Below, piece after piece: positions 14,623 through 21,483 of a stretch of 29,639 nt of DNA. Origin of the DNA: Clostridiales bacterium (GTDB taxonomy: Bacteria; Bacillota; Clostridia; Oscillospirales; Oscillospiraceae). The DNA lies in assembly GCA_004553495.1 (NCBI GenBank), contig SFLE01000019.1, forward strand, positions 1 to 29,639, written 5' to 3'. The position numbers were made by a program, and so were the translations under genes. The notes below the pieces were generated by a model. It was given only the letters and a program-made list of their open reading frames with translations. It ran no database searches and was not told the origin of the DNA. Numbering within the stretch: the stretch's first letter is position 1; each line of letters starts with the position of its first letter.

Positions 14623-16221
14623 TTAGGCGAATTTAACCACGACGACCCCGTCAACGGTATTGACGCTCCCGACCGCGGGGAATACCGGCATGGCGGCGAC
14701 CTCCTCGCTCACGGCAAGCTCGTCGGCAACGCTTTGATCGGCAATATTCATATCCGTCATGAGCATCATCGGGATATAGACGCCGTAGATCGGATAATAC
14801 GTGATGGAGCCTCTCATGTCCGTTCCGGTGAGCCTTCCGATTTTATCATAGGGCGCGAAGTCGGAAAAATACGCCTGCGGGATGCCTATGAAGGCAACGG
14901 GCGTGACGCCCCGTTCATAGCCGGGCTGTGTTTCCACACGGTCGACAACGCGGGTCATAACGGAAAGCGTGGCCTGCTGCTCGGTCGTTTTCTTGACATA
15001 AACGGCGTTGGCGGTCTGAACGTTTATAAATATGACGCAGCACAAAAGGAGCGCCGCAGCCCGCTCGAACACCGCAGTATTTTTACGCGCCGACAGCTCC
15101 CCCGCAAGGGCGTAGGCGATAATATACGCAAGCCAGAAGGCGTAGAACATGAGCAGGTGGATACAGCTGCTGAGAAGGCGCACGAGGTTCATCGCAAAGG
15201 GTATCGCCGCAAACAGCAGCAGCGCCGTTATCACGTTCCCCGCGCTCGCTTTTCTTTTAATTAAAAGCCCCTCGAGCCACACAAAGCACACTATCGCCAG
15301 CGCAACGGTGAGTATCCCGACGGCGCTTGTGAAATACACCGAGTGCGCATGACCGGAAAACTCGGTCAGATATACCTTCACCCAGCGAAGCGTCTCGGAA
15401 AGCTGCTCAGATATGGGTGCGCTGTCGTTGAACAGATTTGTCAGGCTGTTGTAGCCCTGCGCCAGCTCCGTGCCCGTTGCGGCAAGAGCGAGCCTGAGCC
15501 CGCCGTAGTACACGCCGCCGCCGAGAAGTGCTATGCCCGCCGCCCAAAAATCGGACAGCCAGACCCTTATCCAGCTTGTTTTTTCATCCAAAAGGCGCAT
15601 CACGGAAACAGCGAGCACCATCGTCACGAAAGCGCACACGAGCGCCTGATAAATTCCGAGCGACACGCCGACGCACAGCCCCGCGCACAGCGTGAGCGCA
15701 AGCTTTTTTGCAGGCGCAAGCTGCGTTTTTCCGTCCGTCATGCCGTACCAGATGCGGCAGCCGAGCAGCACAAACAGCAGCGCGAGCATATCGGAGCTGA
15801 GGTCCGGCATATAGGTCGCGGCAAGCGCCGTCACTGTGAGATTCACGCTCAGAACCCCGCAGGTGAGCGCGATGCCGAGCCGCTTATTTATTCTCAGCAT
15901 CTCCGTCACGAGATAGCCCGCAAGCGAAAGCCACAAAAGCGACATAAGCCCGTTTACCCACGGCAGACTCGCAAAGCGCCCGAGGGCAAGGTCATACAGG
16001 GGCTTCAAAAATCGCCCAAGCTGCAGCTTCCATTTCCAATACGCGGCATCGGACACGACCTCGTAAAGCGAATCGTGCGAGGGCTGGAAATTCAAAAATG
16101 CATATGCGTGCGCAATAAGCCCTATGGCAAATGTGAAAATAAAGCAGGATATCAGTCTCTGCTTATCGACATATTCAAAAATCCCACGGCGTTTTTCGCC
16201 GCGAAGGGCTTCGTTTTCCAT
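14623..16221 (-). CDS. GtrII-like polytopic glucosyltransferase
   Basis: A 532-residue integral membrane protein with about 10 or more hydrophobic helices and an extracytoplasmic C-terminal region. The first helix is ISCFIFTFAIGLIAHAYAF; the loop after it carries NFQPSHDSLYE, and a further loop has YMPDLSSDMLA with acidic residues typical of polytopic (GT-C) transferases. The overall pattern matches the GtrII glucosyltransferase family, which moves a sugar from a polyprenyl carrier onto a surface polymer outside the membrane. GGAG lies 7 bases before the ATG. It is first in a two-gene unit with the GtrB-like gene; no GtrA flippase is present. Sugar and acceptor are unknown. Confidence 0.75.
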   Translation of the reverse strand: MENEALRGEKRRGIFEYVDKQRLISCFIFTFAIGLIAHAYAFLNFQPSHDSLYEVVSDAAYWKWKLQLGRFLKPLYDLALGRFASLPWVNGLMSLLWLSLAGYLVTEMLRINKRLGIALTCGVLSVNLTVTALAATYMPDLSSDMLALLFVLLGCRIWYGMTDGKTQLAPAKKLALTLCAGLCVGVSLGIYQALVCAFVTMVLAVSVMRLLDEKTSWIRVWLSDFWAAGIALLGGGVYYGGLRLALAATGTELAQGYNSLTNLFNDSAPISEQLSETLRWVKVYLTEFSGHAHSVYFTSAVGILTVALAIVCFVWLEGLLIKRKASAGNVITALLLFAAIPFAMNLVRLLSSCIHLLMFYAFWLAYIIAYALAGELSARKNTAVFERAAALLLCCVIFINVQTANAVYVKKTTEQQATLSVMTRVVDRVETQPGYERGVTPVAFIGIPQAYFSDFAPYDKIGRLTGTDMRGSITYYPIYGVYIPMMLMTDMNIADQSVADELAVSEEVAAMPVFPAVGSVNTVDGVVVVKFA

Positions 16222-16251
16222 GATTTTCTCCGTTCAGCTTCATTATGCCAT

Positions 16252-16281
16252 ATTTTACATCCACAAGCTCCGTTCTGTCAA
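16252..16281 (-). promoter_or_regulatory. Promoter of the Gtr-like operon
   Basis: Minus-strand TTGACA (16276-16281) and TAAAAT (16252-16257) with an 18-base spacer. Confidence 0.7.
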
Positions 16282-16309
16282 TAGCGCGGGCAGTATACTG
16301 AGTAAAGCG

Positions 16310-16338
16310 TTGATTTTTGCGTTGCGTTGCGTTAAAAT
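16310..16338 (+). promoter_or_regulatory. Promoter of the HD-domain gene, with pentanucleotide repeat in the spacer
   Basis: TTGATT (16310-16315), a 17-base spacer and TAAAAT (16333-16338). The spacer contains three tandem GCGTT units (16319-16333). Confidence 0.7.
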
Positions 16339-16370
16339 ATTTTATCATAATTCCGCAGGAGGCATGAAAA

Positions 16371-16913
16371 ATGAGCTATATCCCCACCGTTGAGCAGGCC
16401 AGAGAGCTTGTCATGAAATACAACAAGGAGCCTTTCCACATCCAGCACGCCGAGACCGTTTCCAAGGTCATGGGCGAGCTTGCAAAGGAATTTGACCCCG
16501 AGCGCGCGGATTTCTGGGCAGCCGTCGGAATGCTACACGACATAGACTTTGAGCTGTACCCCGAGCAGCACTGCGTAAAGGCAAACGAGATGCTGCACGA
16601 ACTCGATATAGACGAAAGCGTCATCCACGCCGTCATAAGCCACGGCTACGGCATCTGCATTGATGTAGAGCCCGAGCTTTTCATGGAAAAGGTGCTGTTT
16701 GCCACCGATGAGCTCACGGGTCTCATCGGTGCCGTTGCCCTTATGCGCCCGACCGGCATCTCCGACATGGAGGTAAAATCGGTTAAGAAAAAGTTTAAGG
16801 ACAAGAAGTTCGCCGCCGGCTGCTCGCGCGATGTAATCCTGCGCGGTGCCGAGATGTGCGGCTGGGATCTTGACACGCTCATCCAGAAAACGCTCGATGC
16901 CATGCGCGCATGA
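16371..16913 (+). CDS. HD-domain protein (putative phosphohydrolase)
   Basis: A 180-residue HD-superfamily protein. The metal ligands are visible: H26 (FHIQHAET), the H56-D57 pair in VGMLHDIDFE, and H91 (ISHGYG). HD proteins of this size hydrolyse phosphate esters of nucleotides or related compounds; the substrate cannot be told from sequence. AGGAGG lies 9 bases before the start. The end overlaps the phosphopantetheinyl transferase gene by 4 bases (ATGA), so both are translated from one message. Confidence 0.85.
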   Translation: MSYIPTVEQARELVMKYNKEPFHIQHAETVSKVMGELAKEFDPERADFWAAVGMLHDIDFELYPEQHCVKANEMLHELDIDESVIHAVISHGYGICIDVEPELFMEKVLFATDELTGLIGAVALMRPTGISDMEVKSVKKKFKDKKFAAGCSRDVILRGAEMCGWDLDTLIQKTLDAMRA

Positions 16914-17479
16914 TAAGGATATACATTGCCGATGTGAGCGATCTCGACGCAGACCTCGCTCTCGAAAGAGTATCGGCGCAAAGGCGCGAAAAGGCGCTGA
17001 GGATCACGGATGAAAGCTCGCGCAGGCTGAGCCTCGGCGCGGCGGTGCTCGCGCAGAAGGTCCTCGGGACCGGCGACTGGAGCGTAAGCGAAAACGGCAA
17101 GCCGTATCTGCCCGACAGAAGCGCACATTTTTCGCTCTCGCACTGCAATGACATGGTGGTGTGCGCCGTATCGGACGCGCCGGTCGGAATCGACCTTGAG
17201 CGCATAAGGGAGGACAGTGCGCGCCTTGCCGAGCGGTTTTTCGCGCCCGACGAGAAAACGCTCGTTTCTGCCGGCGGCGATCCCGACGCGGAGTTCTGCC
17301 GCATATGGACACTCAAGGAAAGCTATATCAAGCTGCGCGATATGCGCCTTGCGGATATACGGAGCTTCTCCGTTTTATCCGCAGGTGCCGCCTTTTTTTC
17401 GCAGCGGTACGGTGAATATTTCATCTCCTGCTGCGCAGATGACCACCCTGAAGTTGAAATAATCGAAACAAAAATCTGA
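16910..17479 (+). CDS. Sfp-type 4'-phosphopantetheinyl transferase
   Basis: A 189-residue enzyme that moves phosphopantetheine from coenzyme A to a Ser of carrier proteins. Motifs are SENGKPYLP (60-68), HFSLSHCNDMVVCAVS (73-88), the magnesium-binding VGIDLERI with D95 and E97, and WTLKESYIKL (133-142) with the catalytic Lys/Glu pair. It is shorter than Bacillus Sfp (about 224 residues). No NRPS, PKS or carrier protein gene lies in the window, so its target is unknown; it may serve fatty acid synthesis if AcpS is absent. Confidence 0.92.
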   Translation: MIRIYIADVSDLDADLALERVSAQRREKALRITDESSRRLSLGAAVLAQKVLGTGDWSVSENGKPYLPDRSAHFSLSHCNDMVVCAVSDAPVGIDLERIREDSARLAERFFAPDEKTLVSAGGDPDAEFCRIWTLKESYIKLRDMRLADIRSFSVLSAGAAFFSQRYGEYFISCCADDHPEVEIIETKI

Positions 17480-17505
17480 GACCTTTCGGGTCTCAGATTT
17501 TTTCA
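17471..17505. terminator. Shared bidirectional terminator
   Basis: A perfect 13-bp stem (17471-17483 with 17489-17501), a 5-base loop and a T run to 17503. The stem contains the stop codon of the plus-strand gene and the end of the minus-strand YjjG gene, so both genes end in it. Confidence 0.9.
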
Positions 17506-18182
17506 AGCAGTTTTGGCAGTTCGGACAGGTTGTGTATCTCGTAGTCGGCGGGAATGTCGGGATTTGCCGGAAGCGAGTGGGGGTTGAACCAGCAGGTCTT
17601 TATGCCCGCATTTATGCCGCCGAGAATATCCGATGTGAGCCGGTCGCCGACGATTATGGCGCTGTCGGGCTCAAACCCGTCTATCTGCGCGAACATGGCG
17701 TTAAAAAACTCGCGCGTGGGCTTGTCTGCACCGACCCGCTCGGATATGAATATCTTCTCGAAATACGGCGCTATGCCCGCGCTCTTAATGCGCCCGTCCT
17801 GCACGGGTGCAGTGCCGTTTGAGGCGATAAACAGCCGGTATTTGCCCTTGAGCGCTTCGAGAAGCTCAGGCGCACCATCGACAAAGTAATGCCCTATGCC
17901 GAGCAGATACTCATAGCTTGCCTGCACCATCTCGCTGGGTATGCCCCTTATACCGAGCTCGTCAAACAGAATGTCGAACCTGCGCACGAGCACCTGCTCA
18001 CGCGTGAGCTCACCGCGCTCGAGAAGTGCCCACTGAGAGTCGTTTATCTCGCTGTAGCGCTTTATGACCTCGGGCGAGGTGGGTATGCCGACGCGCTCGA
18101 AGGTCTTTTTTATTGCCGCTGCCTCAGCCTTGCCGAAGTCAAGCAGCGTATCATCAATATCAAGAAAAACAAATTTTATCAT
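17493..18182 (-). CDS. YjjG-type HAD hydrolase (pyrimidine nucleotidase)
   Basis: A 229-residue HAD-family phosphatase. Motif I is FLDIDDTLLDFG with nucleophile D8 and acid D10; motif II is FIASNGT; motif III is the Lys in GADKPTREFF; motif IV is IVGDRLTSDILGGINAG. The combination with a helical C1 cap and the NPHSLPAN end matches YjjG nucleotidases, which dephosphorylate (often non-canonical) pyrimidine mononucleotides. GAGGTGAG lies just before the ATG. It follows the TPR gene by 9 bases and shares its transcript. Confidence 0.88.
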   Translation of the reverse strand: MIKFVFLDIDDTLLDFGKAEAAAIKKTFERVGIPTSPEVIKRYSEINDSQWALLERGELTREQVLVRRFDILFDELGIRGIPSEMVQASYEYLLGIGHYFVDGAPELLEALKGKYRLFIASNGTAPVQDGRIKSAGIAPYFEKIFISERVGADKPTREFFNAMFAQIDGFEPDSAIIVGDRLTSDILGGINAGIKTCWFNPHSLPANPDIPADYEIHNLSELPKLLEKI

Positions 18183-18191
18183 TATCTCACC

Positions 18192-19283
18192 TCAATGCAC
18201 CGAGTAAAAGCTCCAGCGCTGCCGGAGCTGCTTGGGCGCAGTATCAACAAGCCTTTCAAGCCATATCTCAAATGTAAGATTATAATTATCGTAAAAGCTA
18301 AGGCGCGCCTTTTCCCCGTCGAGCCCGAAGCTCAGCCCCGGCTTTTCCGCGCCGAAGTCAAACACATTGCACATCTGCTCATACACCTTGTCGAGCGCAA
18401 GCTGCGATCCCGCTCCCACCGCAAGCGTGTGCATCATCCCTTCGTTTTCCGAGAACCAGTCCCAGAACGCCTTCAGCTTATCCGTGGGTATACTACGCAG
18501 GGCGAAGCGGGAATTTCTCTGCTCGATGACCTCGCGCACTCTCAGCGCCGATGCCGCCTCGAGCTCGGGGCTCTCGGCGCGCAGACGGCTCATGCGCTCG
18601 CTTGCCTGCGCTCTGCGCCCCGTTGCGGCATAGAGCGTTGCCCATGTCAGCCAGAGCATAGGATCCTCGCAGCCGTACCGCTCCGCCTCGTAAAGCTCAA
18701 ACTCGGCATCGTCATAACGGCGCATCATAAGCAGACAGTTTGCCGCATTTGCGTGGATGGAGCCGAGCAGCGCATCCTCGCGCACAGCCGGCACCTCGTC
18801 CCGTTTCGGGCGGGACAGTACCTCGTCAAGCGCCGTTATATAGGCGTTGAGCGCGCCCTCATAGCGCTTTTTCGTGTGCAGGCACTTTGCCAGTTGGAGG
18901 TATACCATGTAAAACTCCGGATCGCATTTCGCCGACTCACCGTAATAAAACAGCGCGGGCTCGGTCATGCCGCACTTTTCGCACAGAACGCCCGTGAAGA
19001 AGTACCACGCGGCAAAGTCGGCATCGCTGCGGCAAAACTCATGCAGACCGTACAGCTTCTTCGTCGCCTCGGGCAGCCTGCCTCGCATCATGAGCTCAAG
19101 CGTGTCTATAAGCCTGAGTCTCGCGGCAATATCGTCCCTGAACGCAGGGTCGATGATCTCGCCGAACATACGCCGGTGGTTATAAAGCTTATCGGCAAAT
19201 TTCTCCGCTGCTTTGGGCAGCTTGAGCATAAGCTCGGCGCGTCTATTCAGTTTTCTTCTGCGCCTTTCGTTCATGCCCTGCAT
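18192..19283 (-). CDS. TPR-repeat protein of unknown function
   Basis: A protein of about 360 residues built mostly of helical pairs. TPR-like units are seen in AAWYFFTGVLCEKCGMTEPALFYYGES-type segments, YLQLAKCLHTKKRYEGALNAY, HANAANCLLMMRRYDDAEFELYEAE and LWLTWATLYAATGRRAQASERM. The N-terminus is very basic (NERRRRKLNRR). The C-terminal ~100 residues are a different, unrecognised domain. TPRs bind partner proteins; the partner is unknown. The start may be ATG 19283, with a weak GAGG, or ATG 19274, which would fall exactly at the predicted transcription start (see promoter). Confidence 0.7.
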   Translation of the reverse strand: MQGMNERRRRKLNRRAELMLKLPKAAEKFADKLYNHRRMFGEIIDPAFRDDIAARLRLIDTLELMMRGRLPEATKKLYGLHEFCRSDADFAAWYFFTGVLCEKCGMTEPALFYYGESAKCDPEFYMVYLQLAKCLHTKKRYEGALNAYITALDEVLSRPKRDEVPAVREDALLGSIHANAANCLLMMRRYDDAEFELYEAERYGCEDPMLWLTWATLYAATGRRAQASERMSRLRAESPELEAASALRVREVIEQRNSRFALRSIPTDKLKAFWDWFSENEGMMHTLAVGAGSQLALDKVYEQMCNVFDFGAEKPGLSFGLDGEKARLSFYDNYNLTFEIWLERLVDTAPKQLRQRWSFYSVH

Positions 19284-19310
19284 TATATTCTAAACCTCAT
19301 TTTCTGTAAA
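19282..19310 (-). promoter_or_regulatory. Promoter of the TPR-yjjG pair, overlapping the first ATG
   Basis: Minus-strand TTTACA (19305-19310), a 17-base spacer and TATAAT (19282-19287). The -10 box shares bases with the upstream ATG (19281-19283), so a transcript from here would begin near 19274, where the second in-frame ATG lies. Confidence 0.6.
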
Positions 19311-19332
19311 GCAAAAAATCCTTCAAGATATA

Positions 19333-19361
19333 TTGACAGCTTCGGAACAATGTGATAAGTT
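19333..19361 (+). promoter_or_regulatory. Promoter of the 172-residue membrane protein gene
   Basis: TTGACA (19333-19338), a 17-base spacer and TAAGTT (19356-19361). It lies only 23 bases from the divergent promoter of the TPR gene. Confidence 0.65.
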
Positions 19362-19407
19362 TTTTATTGACCAGTCGGTTATTAAAAATATGGGGATGAA
19401 ACTGATC

Positions 19408-19926
19408 ATGACAAAGTCACAGAAAGACGAAGCAAAATTCCTTGACACTCGCATTGACGACGAGACCGCTTCCGCACTCGAAAAGTGGAACCTCGCCATT
19501 CTGGCGGTCGCGCTGCTGCACGATGCCGACCACATCCGCCAGGCTATCAAATGGAAATACAAGATCCCGCTCCAGCTTTGGATAATAAACCTTGCCGTTT
19601 ATGTTCTGCCCACCGTTTCCGAGTTCCTTATAAAGAACAAGCGCTCTTCCTCGTTCCTCACGCTCGTTTCCAGCGGCATCGTTACGAGCGCCGCGTTCCT
19701 GAAGGTGCACCTCTGGAAGCCGATGACCGACATCTGGGGCGTTTGGAATCACAACTACTTCAAGCTCGCCAAGGGCGTATGGCATGAAGGTCAGTTCATA
19801 AAGGGCATCGACTGGATCGACTGGGCTCTGCTCTGGGATCTGCCCGCAGTGTCCATCCCCGCCTGCATCGCTTCCCTGAAAAAACGCAAAGAGATGAAGG
19901 AAAACCTCCTCGGCGAGGGCAAGTAA
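19408..19926 (+). CDS. Small polytopic membrane protein with HDADHIRQ motif
   Basis: A 172-residue protein with about four hydrophobic segments: AILAVALLHDADH, LWIINLAVYVLPTVSEFLI, FLTLVSSGIVTSAAFLKVHLW and WIDWALLWDLPAVSIPACIA. His and Asp residues are placed at membrane edges: HDADHIRQ in the first segment, HLWKP, and WNHNYF. The open frame reaches back into the promoter, so the start lies at ATG 19408 (GGGGA about ten bases upstream) or ATG 19390. No characterised family is recognised. A clear terminator follows, so it is a single-gene unit. Confidence 0.7.
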   Translation: MTKSQKDEAKFLDTRIDDETASALEKWNLAILAVALLHDADHIRQAIKWKYKIPLQLWIINLAVYVLPTVSEFLIKNKRSSSFLTLVSSGIVTSAAFLKVHLWKPMTDIWGVWNHNYFKLAKGVWHEGQFIKGIDWIDWALLWDLPAVSIPACIASLKKRKEMKENLLGEGK

Positions 19927-19938
19927 TTTTATAGCTAT

Positions 19939-19964
19939 GGGAGAGTTTTTCGCTCTCCCTTTTT
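19939..19964 (+). terminator. Terminator after the HDADH membrane protein gene
   Basis: A 7-bp stem (19939-19945 with 19953-19959), a 7-base loop and TTTTT. It isolates the gene from the ATPase remnant that follows. Confidence 0.8.
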
Positions 19965-19973
19965 AACATTGCC

Positions 19974-20325
19974 ATGAAAGAAATATCACTCAGAATACTT
20001 GATATGGAATGCGCCGCCTGCGTCGCGCGGCTCTGACATAGCCATAGAATCCGCCGGCATTCTGCTGCCCTCGGGCGATCTCAACAAGCTGCCGGAGGCG
20101 TTCGACATATCCTCGGCTACCATAAAGACCATAAGGCAAAACCTCAGATGGGCGCTGTTTTATAACCTCATCAGCATTCCCGTTGCGGCTGCCGGTATTC
20201 TGCATCCGTCGATATGCGCGGCGGCAATGTCGCTGAGCTCGATAGGCGTTTTGATGCACTCGCTCAGGCTCAAGGATCTCGGCAAGGAAAAGGAGAGGCG
20301 GTCAAAATGGAAGAAAAAACGCTGA
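19974..20325 (+). pseudogene. copA: Collapsed copper-type P1B ATPase (N-terminal HMA stub joined to C-terminal tail)
   Basis: From ATG 19974 the frame reads MKEISLRILDMECAACVARL and then stops (20034). This is the start of an HMA metal-binding domain with its CxxC (ECAAC). Immediately after, in another frame, comes GSDIAIESAGILLPSGDLN, SSATIKTIRQNLRWALFYNL and a final helix ending LRLKDLGKEK, the last ~100 residues of a heavy-metal P-type ATPase. The helices, actuator domain, CPC, DKTGT and most of the nucleotide domain (roughly 600 residues) are gone. The junction is at about 20025-20034, in GC-rich sequence. The remnant cannot transport metal. Confidence 0.85.
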
Positions 20326-20591
20326 ACACCGGAATAAGGGGCATGTACTGCCGCCAGTGTCCGGAGTTGATACTCGGCGATCTTTTGCAGACGCGCGGCG
20401 TTCTCGACGCGGACATTGCGTATTTCAAAGGTGAGCTCACGGTGGTGTACGACCCCGAAATAATATCTGAGAGCGATATTCGCCGCGTTTTGTCCGACGG
20501 CGGCTACCCCGCCTGCGAAAAAGGCGCGGCTGGCACAAATCCCATTCTGAACGCCCTGAAAGGTCCGTTTAAAAGAAAACCAAAACCGTAA
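20307..20591 (+). CDS. Small HMA-domain metallochaperone-like protein
   Basis: A 94-residue protein with one heavy-metal-associated (CopZ-like) domain. The metal site is GMYCRQC with C15 and C18, followed by an HMA-type order of helix and strands (LILGDLLQTRGVLDADIAYF, then ELTVVYDPEIISESDIRRVLSDGGYP). The tail is short and basic. It would carry Cu(I) or a similar ion to a partner. It overlaps the end of the ATPase remnant by 19 bases in another frame, with GGAG/GAGG at 20291-20298, so it was the downstream partner of the ATPase and has stayed intact. Confidence 0.8.
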   Translation: MEEKTLNTGIRGMYCRQCPELILGDLLQTRGVLDADIAYFKGELTVVYDPEIISESDIRRVLSDGGYPACEKGAAGTNPILNALKGPFKRKPKP

Positions 20592-20621
20592 AAATTACCG
20601 CCCGAGGGCGGTAATTTTTTT
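20590..20621 (+). terminator. Terminator after the metallochaperone gene
   Basis: A 13-bp stem (20590-20602 with 20607-20619), a 4-base loop and a T run. The stem begins at the stop codon. It separates the chaperone from the transporter operon. Confidence 0.9.
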
Positions 20622-20655
20622 GCGCTTTTTTGAAAATTTTATCCCCCCACCGGGC

Positions 20656-20689
20656 TTGCGGAGGGTATTTTTGAATGTTAAACTTCAAA
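20656..20689 (+). promoter_or_regulatory. Promoter and possible operator of the transporter-methyltransferase operon
   Basis: TTGCGG (20656-20661), a 17-base spacer and TAAACT (20679-20684) with an extended TG. An inverted repeat, TTTGAA (20670-20675) and TTCAAA (20684-20689) with 8 bases between, lies across the -10 box, where a repressor could block transcription. Confidence 0.5.
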
Positions 20690-20714
20690 CAACAACAGCT
20701 GAAGGAGACCCGCC

Positions 20715-21467
20715 ATGAACACTCTTACAAGCACCATAGAGCAATATTGGACGCGCCGCGCAAGCTCCTACACCGATGTAGTGCGCAAAAACCTTGCCGA
20801 CGGCTGGGACTGCAAGTGGGCAGACGAGCTCATATCGCACTTTCCCAAGGGCAAGGGGCTGCGCGTTCTCGATATAGGCACAGGTCCGGGCTTTTACGCC
20901 ATTATTCTTGCCGCGCGCGGCTACGATGTTACAGCCATCGACTGCTCCGACGGTATGCTCGAGCAGGCACGGCATAACGCCGGCAAGCTTGCCGACAGCA
21001 TAAGCTTTTTCAAGATGGACGCTCAAGCGCTCGAGTTTGAGGATAACTCCTTCGATGTTATAGTCACAAGGAATCTCACATGGAACCTGCCCGATCCCAC
21101 GGGCGCATATGCCGAGTGGCGGCGGGTGCTGCGCAGGGGCGGAGTTATGCTCAACATAGACTCCAATTGGTATGCCTACCTGTTTGACGATGAAAAGAAG
21201 CAGGAAAAGCAAGCCGACCGCGCAAACACCGTTCAGGCGGGCTTTGAGGATTACGAGAGCTACGACGAGGGCTGGCTGATGGAGAACATCTCCCGTCAGC
21301 TCCCCATGGGAAGGCTCGCGCGCCCGCACTGGGACGCGGTGACGCTTCTCGATCTCGGTTTTTCAAATGTCAGCGCCGACACCTCGGTAAGCAGCAGGCT
21401 TTGGAGCCGCGAGGAGATGCTCAACTACGCGTCGACTCCGTGCTTTCTTATAAAAGCAATAAAGTGA
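20715..21467 (+). CDS. Class I SAM-dependent methyltransferase (operon copy 1)
   Basis: A 250-residue methyltransferase with a Rossmann-type fold. Motif I is VLDIGTGPGFYA (51-62), followed by the acidic end of strand 2 (VTAIDCSDGMLEQA), the KMDAQALEFEDNSFDVI segment and RNLTWNLPDP, then a GGVMLNID strand. The N-terminus IEQYWTRRASSYTD is typical of small-molecule methyltransferases of the UbiE type. AAGGAG lies 8 bases before the ATG. It is first in an operon with a Nik/Opp-type transporter, and has a clear paralogue as the last gene, so its substrate is probably the transported compound or a derivative. The substrate is unknown. Confidence 0.85.
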   Translation: MNTLTSTIEQYWTRRASSYTDVVRKNLADGWDCKWADELISHFPKGKGLRVLDIGTGPGFYAIILAARGYDVTAIDCSDGMLEQARHNAGKLADSISFFKMDAQALEFEDNSFDVIVTRNLTWNLPDPTGAYAEWRRVLRRGGVMLNIDSNWYAYLFDDEKKQEKQADRANTVQAGFEDYESYDEGWLMENISRQLPMGRLARPHWDAVTLLDLGFSNVSADTSVSSRLWSREEMLNYASTPCFLIKAIK

Positions 21468-21483
21468 AGAAATGAGGATAAAA

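Noticed and set aside
17889..19355. 488-codon plus-strand open frame
   Set aside because: It is antisense to the YjjG and TPR genes, which have motifs, ribosome binding sites and a promoter.
20641..20667. Possible hairpin (CCCACCG with CGGAGGG) before the first methyltransferase, considered as a riboswitch or attenuator
   Set aside because: The stem has an internal mismatch, is short, and lies across the predicted -35 box upstream of the transcript start.
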